Of a stretch of DNA of 5,541 bases, positions 1-5,541 are shown piece by piece. The translations under genes were made by a program, and so were the position numbers. Below the pieces are notes generated by a model. That model saw only the letters and a list, made by a program, of their open reading frames with translations, ran no database searches and was not told where the DNA came from. The first letter of the stretch is position 1. Each line of letters starts with the position of its first letter. Source of the stretch: Pseudomonadota bacterium. Its GTDB lineage: Bacteria > Pseudomonadota > Gammaproteobacteria > Burkholderiales > SG8-41. Where the stretch lies: NCBI GenBank assembly GCA_023431245.1, contig JAEYXO010000041.1, forward strand, positions 1-5,541, written 5' to 3'.

Positions 1-1433
1 TCCAGGCGCGAGTCAAGCTCGTTGAGCTGCTCTTCGGCGCGGGCGAGGGATGCCGCGTCGCGGATGATGCCGACGTCATCCCACATGACGTTGTAGATTT
101 CCTCGCGGATCGCGTTGAGATCACCACCCTTGCGGGCCAGCGGCGCGCGGCAGCGCGCCACCGCGGCATCGATCGCCTCCTGGTCGGGTGCGCGGAACTC
201 CCCGTTTGCACTGACCCAGCCCGGCATCACGTCGCCGGCGATGCCGCCGAAGACCGTGGAATTGGCCACGCCGTTGCCGCCGAGGCGGTTGGCCCCGTGC
301 ACGCCGCCGGAATCCTCGCCGGCGACAAACAGTCCCGGCAGGTCGGTGGTGCAATCGGTCCGGAACACCACGCCGCCCATCATGTAATGGGCGGTGGGCA
401 CGACATCAACCAGGCCGCCGACCAGGTCAAAGCCGCAGTCGGCGCAGCGCTCGACCATGCCCTTGAATTCCTTGCGCACCATCACCGGATCAAGGTGCTT
501 CATCGTGATGTAGAGGCCGCCGTTCTTGTTGACGCGGCCGGCGCGCATTTCCTCGTACATGCCGCGGCTGACGATGTCGCGCGTCGCGCGCTCGTTGCGC
601 GGGTCGTAGTTGTGCATGAAGCGCTCTCCGGCGCCGTTCAGCAGGTAACCGCCGGCGCCGCGCAGGCCTTCCTCGATGATGGTGCCGGTGATGCGGGTGT
701 CGGAGCCGGCAATCAGCCCGGTGGGATGGAACTGCACCATCTCCATGTCGCGCAGCATCAGTCCGCCGCGCAGCGCCATCGCCATGCCGTCGCAGCTCTT
801 GTCGCCGCTGGGCGTGTGGAATTTGTACATCGTCGGGCCGCCGCCGGTGGCCAGCAGCACCGCCTGCGCCTGCACGAACACGAATTCGCCGCTGCGCATG
901 TCGATCATCAGCACTCCGGCAATCGCGTCGCCGGCCTTGTTGCGGATGAATTCCACGGCGCGGTGCTCCTCCAGCCTGTCGATGCCGCGCGCCCAGACCT
1001 GCTCGGCCAGGCGGTTGATGATTTCGATGCCGGTCAGGTCGCCCTTGTGCACGGTGCGGTCGAAGGTCTGCCCGGCGAAGGCCTTCTGGTGGATGGTGCC
1101 GTCGGGGTTGCGGTCGAAGAAGCAGCCCAGTTCATTCTCGAGCTCGTGAATCCGCTCCACCGCGGTCTCCACCAGCGTCCAGGCCAGATCCTGGTCGGGC
1201 AGCCACTTGCCGCCCTCGATGGTGTCCATGAAATGGCGCTCCACCGAGTCGCCTGCGGCCAGCGCGACGTTGTAGCCGCCCTGCACCATGCGCGTGCACC
1301 CGGTCTTGCCGAGCAGCCCCTTCACCGCGACGGTGATCTTCAGTTTCGGGTTGTGCTGGTGGGCGTGCAGTGCGGCAAACAGGCCGGCGCCGCCGGAGCC
1401 GAGGATCAGGATGTCGGTTTTGATGGTTTGCAT
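1..1433 (-). CDS. FAD-dependent fumarate reductase/succinate dehydrogenase-type flavoprotein, C-terminus cut off by window edge
   Basis: The frame is open from the ATG at 1433 to the left edge: 477 codons without a stop. SdhA/FrdA proteins run to about 570-600 residues, so roughly the last 100 are missing. The start reads MQTIKTDILILGSGGAGLFA, with the dinucleotide-binding GxGxxG at residues 12-17. Substrate-site signatures follow in family order: QFHPTG (His236), EEGLRGAGG (253-262), TRDIVSRGM with the likely catalytic Arg285, HYMMGG (His349), and VHGANRLGGNG (Arg383). Such enzymes interconvert fumarate and succinate, or analogues, using FAD and usually a partner Fe-S subunit, which would lie outside the window. 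At the position of the covalent FAD His (SHTVAAxGG in E. coli FrdA) this protein has GCTRMVQGG, with Cys46. The Thr before the conserved Glu is Glu254, and the loop after HPTG is about six residues longer. A weak ribosome site, AAAAGG at 1445-1450, lies 11 nt upstream. The superfamily is secure; the substrate and direction are not. Confidence 0.9.
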   Translation of the reverse strand, partial: MQTIKTDILILGSGGAGLFAALHAHQHNPKLKITVAVKGLLGKTGCTRMVQGGYNVALAAGDSVERHFMDTIEGGKWLPDQDLAWTLVETAVERIHELENELGCFFDRNPDGTIHQKAFAGQTFDRTVHKGDLTGIEIINRLAEQVWARGIDRLEEHRAVEFIRNKAGDAIAGVLMIDMRSGEFVFVQAQAVLLATGGGPTMYKFHTPSGDKSCDGMAMALRGGLMLRDMEMVQFHPTGLIAGSDTRITGTIIEEGLRGAGGYLLNGAGERFMHNYDPRNERATRDIVSRGMYEEMRAGRVNKNGGLYITMKHLDPVMVRKEFKGMVERCADCGFDLVGGLVDVVPTAHYMMGGVVFRTDCTTDLPGLFVAGEDSGGVHGANRLGGNGVANSTVFGGIAGDVMPGWVSANGEFRAPDQEAIDAAVARCRAPLARKGGDLNAIREEIYNVMWDDVGIIRDAASLARAEEQLNELDSRL

Positions 1434-1450
1434 AGTGAATAAAACCTTTT

Positions 1451-1534
1451 GGCCACAGAGATCACGGAGAACACGGAGAAAAACCGAAGTTGCTGCAATC
1501 GGTTGTTTTGCCGTTCTCTGTGTCCTCTGTGGCC
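1451..1534. repeat. 84-bp imperfect palindrome made of 9-bp tandem units
   Basis: The outer 10 bp (ggccacagag at 1451-1460 and ctctgtggcc at 1525-1534) are perfectly complementary. After a 2-bp mismatch, another 10 positions pair with one G-T wobble (1463-1472 with 1513-1522). A short inner stem, aaccga/tcggtt (1482-1487 with 1499-1504), closes around an 11-nt loop. The left arm is three 9-mers in tandem: cacagagat, cacggagaa, cacggagaa (1454-1480). The right arm, read on the minus strand, holds cacagagga and cacagagaa. The element fills most of the 112-bp gap between the hydratase beta gene and the flavoprotein gene, and ends 17 bp before the flavoprotein ATG. In the transcript it would form a long hairpin just before the ribosome site. 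From memory, similar CACAGAG-type repeats recur between genes in many environmental bacteria. A mobile or REP-like origin is plausible but not shown here. Confidence 0.85.
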
Positions 1535-1545
1535 GATTCTGAGTT

Positions 1546-2157
1546 TCAGGATTTGACGCCCAGCGCCGCCAGCACGCCGGCACGCTGGTCCTTCGCCGCG
1601 GCGTTGACCGCGGTGTAGAGGCTGCCGCCGTGGGAATCCATCGCCACCAGCAGCGGGCCGAAGCCCTTGATGCGGAATTTCCACAGCGATTCGGGGTTGA
1701 GGTCGTCAAGATCCACCTCCTCGATCTGCTCGATCCAGGTGGTCTCCAGCGCCGCCGTGCCGCCGATGATCGCGAGGTACACCCCGCCGAGATCGGCGAA
1801 AGCCTTTGCCGAGGCGGCAAACAGCCCCCCCTTGCCGATGATGATGCGCACGCCGTACTGCTCCATCAGCGGCCGCGTGAAACGCTCCATGCGCGCGCTG
1901 GTCGTGGTGCCGATGCAGATCGGCGCGTATCCCGAGGGATGCGCCTGCGTCTCGCCGACCCATTTGACGTTGGGCGCGGTGTGGACGACGGCATGGCCGC
2001 GCATGTCGAAACGCGTCTTGCGGCCGTGGTCGAACATGTGGATCTGGGTGGCATCGCGGATGCCGTAGAGGGTCTGGTGCAGCGTGACGGTGTCGTTGAT
2101 GCGCAGCTTGCGCACCTGCTCTTCGGTCACCGGCATGTTCAGTTCGTAATGGGCCAT
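1546..2157 (-). CDS. Class I fumarate hydratase / L-tartrate dehydratase family, beta subunit
   Basis: This 203-residue protein matches the length of the separate small subunit of two-subunit class I hydro-lyases (TtdB-like; the C-terminal domain of fused fumarases). With the alpha subunit it would add or remove water across a fumarate-type double bond in the cytoplasm. Family signatures visible are the GTTTSARM segment (residues 83-90, matching the usual GPTTS-R-M), IIIGKGG at 105-111, and MDSHGGSLYTAV near residues 173-184. The N-terminal MAHYELNMPVTEEQVRKLR fits the family opening, where the protein swivels against the Fe-S subunit. The ATG is 13 bp after the alpha stop codon, so the pair is surely co-transcribed and probably translated in step. 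A weak GGGAA ribosome site sits at 2164-2168, 6 nt upstream. It ends in TGA at 1548-1546. Fumarase, tartrate dehydratase and mesaconase activities cannot be told apart from this subunit. Confidence 0.93.
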   Translation of the reverse strand: MAHYELNMPVTEEQVRKLRINDTVTLHQTLYGIRDATQIHMFDHGRKTRFDMRGHAVVHTAPNVKWVGETQAHPSGYAPICIGTTTSARMERFTRPLMEQYGVRIIIGKGGLFAASAKAFADLGGVYLAIIGGTAALETTWIEQIEEVDLDDLNPESLWKFRIKGFGPLLVAMDSHGGSLYTAVNAAAKDQRAGVLAALGVKS

Positions 2158-2170
2158 GGCGGATTCCCGT

Positions 2171-3046
2171 TCAGTAGCCGTAGCTGAGGCCTTGCGGCGT
2201 GAAGGTCGCCCGCGCGCGCCGCGCCGAATGGCACTGCATGTTGACCGCGACGGGATTCATCGTGATGTGGGTCGCGGCGGTCTCGACGTGCACGGCAAAG
2301 GCGGTGGAATCGCCGCCGAGGCCCTGGGCGCCGACGCCGAGCTTGTTGACCACCGCCGAGAGTTCGGCCTCGAGTTTCGCGCCCTCGGGATCGCTGCAGA
2401 CGCTGCCCAGCGGCCGCGTCGCCGCGACTTTCGACAGGTGCACGCAGAGGTCGGCGGTGCCGCCGACGCCGACGCCGACGATCACCGGCGGGCAGCTCTT
2501 GCCGCCGGCTTCAAGCACGCAATCGATGACGAAGGTCTTGACCGCGTCGATGCCGTCGGCCGGGATCGCCATTTTCAGCCAGGAATTGTTCTCGGAGCCC
2601 GATCCCTTCGGAATCATCTCGATCGACAGCGTGTCGGCGTCGGACGAAAAATCGATGTTGATCACCGGCACGTGGCGCCCGCCCGAGGTGTGCTCGTTCT
2701 TGCGGGTGGTCGGATGCACGACGGAGGAGCGCAGCGGATGCTCCTTGGTCGCCCGGGTGCAGCCGCTGACGATGGCCTGCTTCAGCGCATGCCCGTCAAC
2801 CTCGATCCCGGAACCGATCACGACGTTGTAGATCGGTATGCCGGTGTCCTGGCACAGCAGGTTGGTGTTGTCCTCGGCCACCTTGATGTTGCGGATCATC
2901 GTGCCGAGGATGGCCTTGCCGGTGGCATTGGTTTCGGCGCTGTCCAGTTTCTGGAAGCCCTGCTTGATGTCAGGGGGAAGCATCTTGAGCGCGCGGATGT
3001 AGAGCTCCTTGCACGCTTCCTCCACCTGTTTGAGATCGACTTTCAC
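2171..3046 (-). CDS. Class I (Fe-S) fumarate hydratase / tartrate dehydratase family, alpha subunit
   Basis: This 291-residue protein is the catalytic [4Fe-4S] subunit of a two-subunit class I hydro-lyase; E. coli TtdA is about 300 residues. The three expected cluster ligands are visible: Cys65 in LLCQDTG, Cys185 in GGKSCPPVIVGVGVGG, and Cys272 in NMQCHSARRARATF. Other family segments are PLRSSVVHP (104-112), IPKGSGSENNS (145-155) and GVGAQGLGGDSTAFAVHVE (237-255). The start codon is GTG at 3046, supported by AAGGTG 5 nt upstream; no better ATG lies nearby in frame. It ends in TGA at 2173-2171, followed 13 bp later by the beta subunit. The cluster of this enzyme class is oxygen-sensitive. Fumarase (fumarate to malate) is the default reading. 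L-tartrate dehydratase and mesaconate (methylfumarate) hydratase belong to the same family and remain possible, particularly beside a dicarboxylate receptor and an unusual FrdA-like flavoprotein. Confidence 0.94.
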   Translation of the reverse strand: MKVDLKQVEEACKELYIRALKMLPPDIKQGFQKLDSAETNATGKAILGTMIRNIKVAEDNTNLLCQDTGIPIYNVVIGSGIEVDGHALKQAIVSGCTRATKEHPLRSSVVHPTTRKNEHTSGGRHVPVINIDFSSDADTLSIEMIPKGSGSENNSWLKMAIPADGIDAVKTFVIDCVLEAGGKSCPPVIVGVGVGGTADLCVHLSKVAATRPLGSVCSDPEGAKLEAELSAVVNKLGVGAQGLGGDSTAFAVHVETAATHITMNPVAVNMQCHSARRARATFTPQGLSYGY

Positions 3047-3051
3047 GAATG

Positions 3052-3057
3052 CACCTT
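3052..3057 (-). promoter_or_regulatory. Ribosome binding site for the hydratase alpha gene
   Basis: AAGGTG on the minus strand, 5 nt before the GTG at 3046. It supports GTG as the true start of the alpha subunit. It lies 16 bp after the GC-rich hairpin at 3074-3117, so the site is probably left unpaired. Confidence 0.6.
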
Positions 3058-3073
3058 CACTGGAATTGAAAAC

Positions 3074-3117
3074 CCGGCGGCCGCGCGGGGCCTTGCACCC
3101 CGTCCCGCGGCCGCCGG
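3074..3117 (-). terminator. GC-rich hairpin after the receptor gene: partial terminator, attenuator or mRNA 3'-end stabiliser
   Basis: Arms 3074-3085 and 3106-3117 are a perfect 12-bp inverted repeat (ccggcggccgcg and its complement). They are extended by 5 more pairs (3086-3090 with 3098-3102) past a 3-nt bulge, and closed by a 7-nt loop. In the transcript the stem begins 8 nt after the TAA of the receptor gene and is followed by GUUUUC. This four-U run is too short for a strong intrinsic terminator. The gap is only 79 bp and the hydratase genes follow in the same direction. Partial readthrough, or protection of the receptor mRNA 3' end (as seen downstream of some binding-protein genes), is therefore as likely as full termination. 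The hairpin itself is certain; its role is inferred. Confidence 0.55.
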
Positions 3118-3125
3118 CACTGCTG

Positions 3126-4088
3126 TTACTTCACCTGCAGGTTGCGCTCCTTGATGATCTTGGCCCAGCGCGCCGACTCGGCCTTGATGTCACGCGCAAA
3201 TTCTTCCTGGCTGTTGCCGACGGGCACCATGCCGATGTCGTTGAAGCGCTTGGCAAGATCCGCGCCCTGCAGCACCTTGACGGTGTCGGCGTGCACCTTG
3301 GCGATCACGGATTTCGGCGTGCCGGCAGGCACCATGAAGCCAAACCAGCCGAGGTTTTCGAAGCCGGGCAGGAACTCGGCGGCCGCAGGCACGTTCGGCA
3401 GCTGCTTGGACCGCTCCTTGCTCGTCACCGCCAGCGCGCGCAGCTTGCCGGAATTGACGTGGACGATCGCCGCCGACAGGTTGGGGGTGACGAACTGGAT
3501 CTGGCCGCCGATCAGGTCGGCGATCGCCGGTCCTTCGCCCTTGTACGGCACGTGGGTGACGTCGATGCCGGCGGTGTAGACGAAATTCTCGGCCGCGAGG
3601 TGGGTCTGGGTGCCGACACCGGCCGAACCGAAGGTCATCGATTTCGGCTTGGCCTTGGCCATCGCGATGAGATCCTGCAGCGTTTTCGCCGGGTTGCTGG
3701 GATGGACGACGATCGCCTGCGGGCCGCTGGCGACGTTGGTCACCGCCACCAGGTCCTTTTCCGGATTGAACGGCATCTTCGCGTACATGTGCTGGATCGC
3801 GGTGACGATGGACCCGGAGGTCATGAACAGCGTGTAGCCGTCCGGGGCCGACTTGGCGGCAATTTCGCCACCGATGTTGCCGCCGGCGCCGGCACGGTTG
3901 TCGACCACCAGGGTCTGCCCCCAGAGCTCGTTGAGCTTCTGCGCCACCAGGCGGGCAACGATGTCCGTCGCGCCGCCCGGCGCGAAGGGCACGATCACGC
4001 GCACGGGTCGCACCGGATAGGCATCGGCGGCAAAGGCTGTGGAAGCGGCGAACAGGCAGGCCGCGGCGAATACTCGGGTCATCGTCAT
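3126..4088 (-). CDS. Tripartite tricarboxylate transporter (TTT) substrate-binding receptor, Bug/TctC family
   Basis: The protein has 320 residues from the chosen ATG, the usual Bug receptor length. The N-terminus is a typical Sec signal peptide: Arg5, a hydrophobic Ala-rich core, and a likely cut after STAFA (residue 20) before ADAYPVRPV. Family motifs follow: VRVIVPFAPGGATDIVARLV near residues 28-47, VVDNRAGAGGNIGGE, APDGYTL, GSAGVGTQTHLAAE, and VPYKGEGPAIADLIGGQIQ. It would bind a small organic acid in the periplasm and hand it to a TctAB-type membrane complex. No TctA or TctB gene is in the window; unlinked 'orphan' receptors are common in Betaproteobacteria. GTG codons at 4103 and 4091 are in frame, but an AGGAG at 4096-4100 is ideally spaced for the ATG at 4088, so that start is preferred. 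It ends in TAA. The neighbouring hydratase and flavoprotein suggest a C4-C5 dicarboxylate ligand, which is inference. Confidence 0.94.
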   Translation of the reverse strand: MTMTRVFAAACLFAASTAFAADAYPVRPVRVIVPFAPGGATDIVARLVAQKLNELWGQTLVVDNRAGAGGNIGGEIAAKSAPDGYTLFMTSGSIVTAIQHMYAKMPFNPEKDLVAVTNVASGPQAIVVHPSNPAKTLQDLIAMAKAKPKSMTFGSAGVGTQTHLAAENFVYTAGIDVTHVPYKGEGPAIADLIGGQIQFVTPNLSAAIVHVNSGKLRALAVTSKERSKQLPNVPAAAEFLPGFENLGWFGFMVPAGTPKSVIAKVHADTVKVLQGADLAKRFNDIGMVPVGNSQEEFARDIKAESARWAKIIKERNLQVK

Positions 4089-4095
4089 CACGTTT

Positions 4096-4100
4096 CTCCT
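4096..4100 (-). promoter_or_regulatory. Ribosome binding site that sets the receptor start
   Basis: AGGAG on the minus strand, 7 nt before the ATG at 4088. The upstream in-frame GTG at 4103 would put this Shine-Dalgarno inside the coding region, and the GTG at 4091 leaves only 4 nt of spacing. ATG 4088 is therefore the best start and gives a compact signal peptide. Confidence 0.7.
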
Positions 4101-4174
4101 CACGGTGCGGTTTTATCGGTTGTGCTTGTCTGTGGCTGAGGGAGATTTCCCCGTTTCACGATACCCCAGCGGCA

Positions 4175-4196
4175 GGAGCGCAGCAAGCCGCGCCCC
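4175..4196. repeat. Small inverted repeat overlapping the sulfatase stop codon
   Basis: Plus-strand arms ggagcgcagc (4175-4184) and gccgcgcccc (4187-4196) pair over 10 positions in minus-strand RNA, with two G-U wobbles; in practice the loop is CUUG. The last base of the TAG stop of the sulfatase (4198-4196) is the first base of the stem. From memory, the string TGTAGGGGCGCGGCTTGC is the start of a hairpin repeat common between genes in environmental bacteria, so this may be a degenerate copy. There is no T-run after it, so it is not a standard intrinsic terminator. The rest of the gap up to the receptor start (4089-4174) shows no convincing promoter; a lone GATAAA-like stretch near 4110 lacks a matching -35 box. 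Confidence 0.55.
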
Positions 4197-5541
4197 TACA
4201 GGCCCAGCGCGTCCGCGGCCAGGCGGCGCAGCTCGCGGTGCAGCTTTTCGCGCAGCGCCCGCGACGCCGGGCGATGCGCGATGTTGACCATTTCGTAAGG
4301 GTCCTTCTCCAGGTCGTAGAGCTCGTCCAGTTCGCCGTTGCGTGCCCGGTTGACCCAGTGGATGTACTTGTAACGCTCGGTCCGCACGGCCTTGTAGGTC
4401 ATGTTGACCAGCCAGGGGTAGGCGTTCTCGGCCCAGTATTCGACCAGCAGCGACTTGCGCCAGCCGGCAGCCTTGCCGCGAAGCAGCGGCAGCAGCGAAC
4501 GCCCCTGGATGTGCCCGCCGGGCTTGCCGCCGGCAATTTCAATCAGCGTCGGCGCAAGGTCCTGCAGGATCGCGAGTTGCTGCACCCGCGACCCCGGCTT
4601 TATCTTCCCCGGCCAGCGGATGGTCAGCGGCGAGCGGATGCCTTCCTCATAGGCGAAGCGCCGTTCCGGCCCGATGCCGTGCTCGCCGAAGAAGTAACCG
4701 TTGTCGCCGAGGAACAGGATCACCGTGTTGTCGAGTTCCCCGGTCTCTTCCAGTGCCTGGAAGATCATGCCGACGCCCTCGTCGACCGCAGCCATCATCG
4801 CGGCGCGCAGCCGGATCTCCTCCTGTTTGCCGGAGTGGATCGCGTCGTGCATCACCTTCGAGGCCGGCGTCTTGCGCAGCGCCACGGCTTCGGCCCAGGC
4901 CGGCTTGTGCTTCAGGAATTCGGCCGGCTTCTGCATGTTCGGCTTCTTCGGGAACACGCAGCCCTTGTAGAGGTTCTCGTGGCGTTTCGCCGGGCGGTAA
5001 CCGTCCATCCTGAACGAGCCGTCGGCCGCCTGTTCCGCATCCGGATGCACCGCCTTGTGCGCGAACCACAGCGACCAGGGCTTTTTGTTCTTTTTGCGGC
5101 CCTGGCCGCGGATCCAGTCGACCGCCATCGTGTTCATGATGTCGGTGACATAACCCTTGTGCTGCACGTATTTGCCGTTTTCGTTGAGCTTAGGGTCGTA
5201 GAGACTGCCGTGGCCGTCGTAGGCCACCCAGAAATCGTAGCCGGGACGCGGCTTGCCGTCGTTGCCCATGTGCCACTTGCCGATGTGCGCGGTCTCGTAG
5301 CCGAGGCGCTGGAGTTCGAGGTGGTAGTTCGGCAGGCGGTGGCTGGCCAGGTCGCGCGCGACGTTGTCGATGATGCCGTGGCGGCTTGCGTACTGGCCGG
5401 TCAGGATCGAGGCACGGTTGGGCGAGCAGATCGGCGTGGTGTGGAAGGCGCGCTCGAACAGCGCGCCCTCGTGGGCGATGCGGTCGATGTGCGGCGTCTT
5501 CATGTACGGGTGACCGCCGGCGCCGAATTCGTCGAAGCGCA
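4196..5541 (-). CDS. Formylglycine-dependent sulfatase (arylsulfatase superfamily, S1), N-terminus cut off by window edge
   Basis: The frame stays open to the right edge. The 12 codons before the first internal ATG (5503) read RFDEFGAGGHPY and continue into MKTPHIDRIA. This matches the usual sulfatase opening, so the gene starts outside the window and the first metal-binding Asp pair is missing. About 447 residues are visible. Numbering from Met 5503, the signature CSPNRASILTG (26-36) holds Cys26 (codon 5428-5426). This Cys is expected to be oxidised to formylglycine by FGE or an anaerobic maturase. Other active-site pieces are HIGKWHMG (73-80), AHKAVHPD (148-155), and LGDNGYFFGEHG with metal ligands Asp267/Asn268. 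ERRFAYEEGIRSPL follows, where the usual Lys four residues before the Tyr is Arg281. The overall pattern resembles the N-acetylglucosamine-6-sulfatase/mucin sulfatase branch, but the substrate is unknown. It ends in TAG, 107 bp before the receptor start, so co-transcription is possible but unproven. Export cannot be judged without the N-terminus. Confidence 0.93.
   Translation of the reverse strand, partial: RFDEFGAGGHPYMKTPHIDRIAHEGALFERAFHTTPICSPNRASILTGQYASRHGIIDNVARDLASHRLPNYHLELQRLGYETAHIGKWHMGNDGKPRPGYDFWVAYDGHGSLYDPKLNENGKYVQHKGYVTDIMNTMAVDWIRGQGRKKNKKPWSLWFAHKAVHPDAEQAADGSFRMDGYRPAKRHENLYKGCVFPKKPNMQKPAEFLKHKPAWAEAVALRKTPASKVMHDAIHSGKQEEIRLRAAMMAAVDEGVGMIFQALEETGELDNTVILFLGDNGYFFGEHGIGPERRFAYEEGIRSPLTIRWPGKIKPGSRVQQLAILQDLAPTLIEIAGGKPGGHIQGRSLLPLLRGKAAGWRKSLLVEYWAENAYPWLVNMTYKAVRTERYKYIHWVNRARNGELDELYDLEKDPYEMVNIAHRPASRALREKLHRELRRLAADALGL

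Noticed and set aside
297..1442. Long plus-strand open frame of 381 codons opposite the flavoprotein gene
   Set aside because: Its His/Ala/Val-rich translation matches no family and it lies antisense to a gene with clear FrdA motifs; it is a typical high-GC antisense shadow.
1482..1504. Inner stem of the palindrome followed by a T-run on the minus strand, resembling an intrinsic terminator
   Set aside because: The stem is only 6 bp with an 11-nt loop and competes with the much longer outer pairing; support for termination is weak.
1406..1684. Minus-strand 92-codon frame running through the palindrome
   Set aside because: It overlaps the ends of two real genes in another frame, and its distinctive FFSVFSVISVAK segment is just the repeat being translated.
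2455..2485. Short gccgac-type tandem repeat
   Set aside because: It is the codon pattern for the conserved VGVGVGG stretch of the hydratase alpha subunit, not an independent repeat.
2156..3154. Plus-strand open frame of 332 codons opposite the hydratase alpha gene
   Set aside because: Low-complexity Arg/Asp/Gly/His-rich translation without motifs, antisense to a secure gene.
3009..4139. Plus-strand open frame of 376 codons opposite the receptor gene
   Set aside because: Same antisense-shadow composition; the minus strand carries a complete receptor with a signal peptide.
4104..4140. Possible sigma-70 promoter before the receptor gene
   Set aside because: A GATAAA-like -10 is present, but no recognisable -35 lies at proper spacing.

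Overview
The window is a GC-rich stretch of bacterial chromosome in which all five recognisable genes lie on the minus strand and read from right to left. The most likely source is a betaproteobacterium, probably Burkholderiales. The grounds are the high GC content, a stand-alone Bug/TctC-type periplasmic receptor (a family greatly expanded in that group) and the gene mix. This placement is inference; there is no rRNA or other marker in the window. The long plus-strand open frames opposite these genes are high-GC shadows.

In transcription order the layout is as follows. (1) A formylglycine-type sulfatase at 5541-4196, whose N-terminus lies beyond the right edge. (2) A short gap with a small inverted repeat that overlaps the sulfatase stop codon, then a tripartite tricarboxylate transporter (TTT) substrate-binding receptor at 4088-3126. 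(3) A 79-bp gap filled by a very GC-rich hairpin at 3074-3117. (4) The alpha (3046-2171) and beta (2157-1546) subunits of a two-subunit class I, Fe-S dependent fumarate hydratase or tartrate dehydratase, 13 bp apart. (5) A 112-bp gap holding an 84-bp imperfect palindrome built from 9-bp repeats at 1451-1534. (6) A fumarate reductase/succinate dehydrogenase-type FAD flavoprotein at 1433-1, whose C-terminus lies beyond the left edge.

Read together, the receptor, hydratase and flavoprotein look like a module for taking up and processing a C4-C5 dicarboxylate: capture in the periplasm, hydration or dehydration of a fumarate-like compound, and flavin-dependent reduction or oxidation of a fumarate/succinate-like compound. 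The substrate cannot be fixed from sequence. The flavoprotein departs from canonical SdhA/FrdA in several ways: Cys replaces the covalent FAD-binding His, Glu replaces a substrate-site Thr, and the substrate loop is longer. It may therefore be a specialised paralogue rather than the TCA-cycle enzyme. The sulfatase is intact as far as it can be seen, but its link to the module is unclear.

No tRNA, rRNA, CRISPR array, transposase or convincing promoter was seen. The most interesting non-coding features are the hairpins in each of the three larger gaps, above all the 9-mer palindrome between the hydratase and flavoprotein genes.
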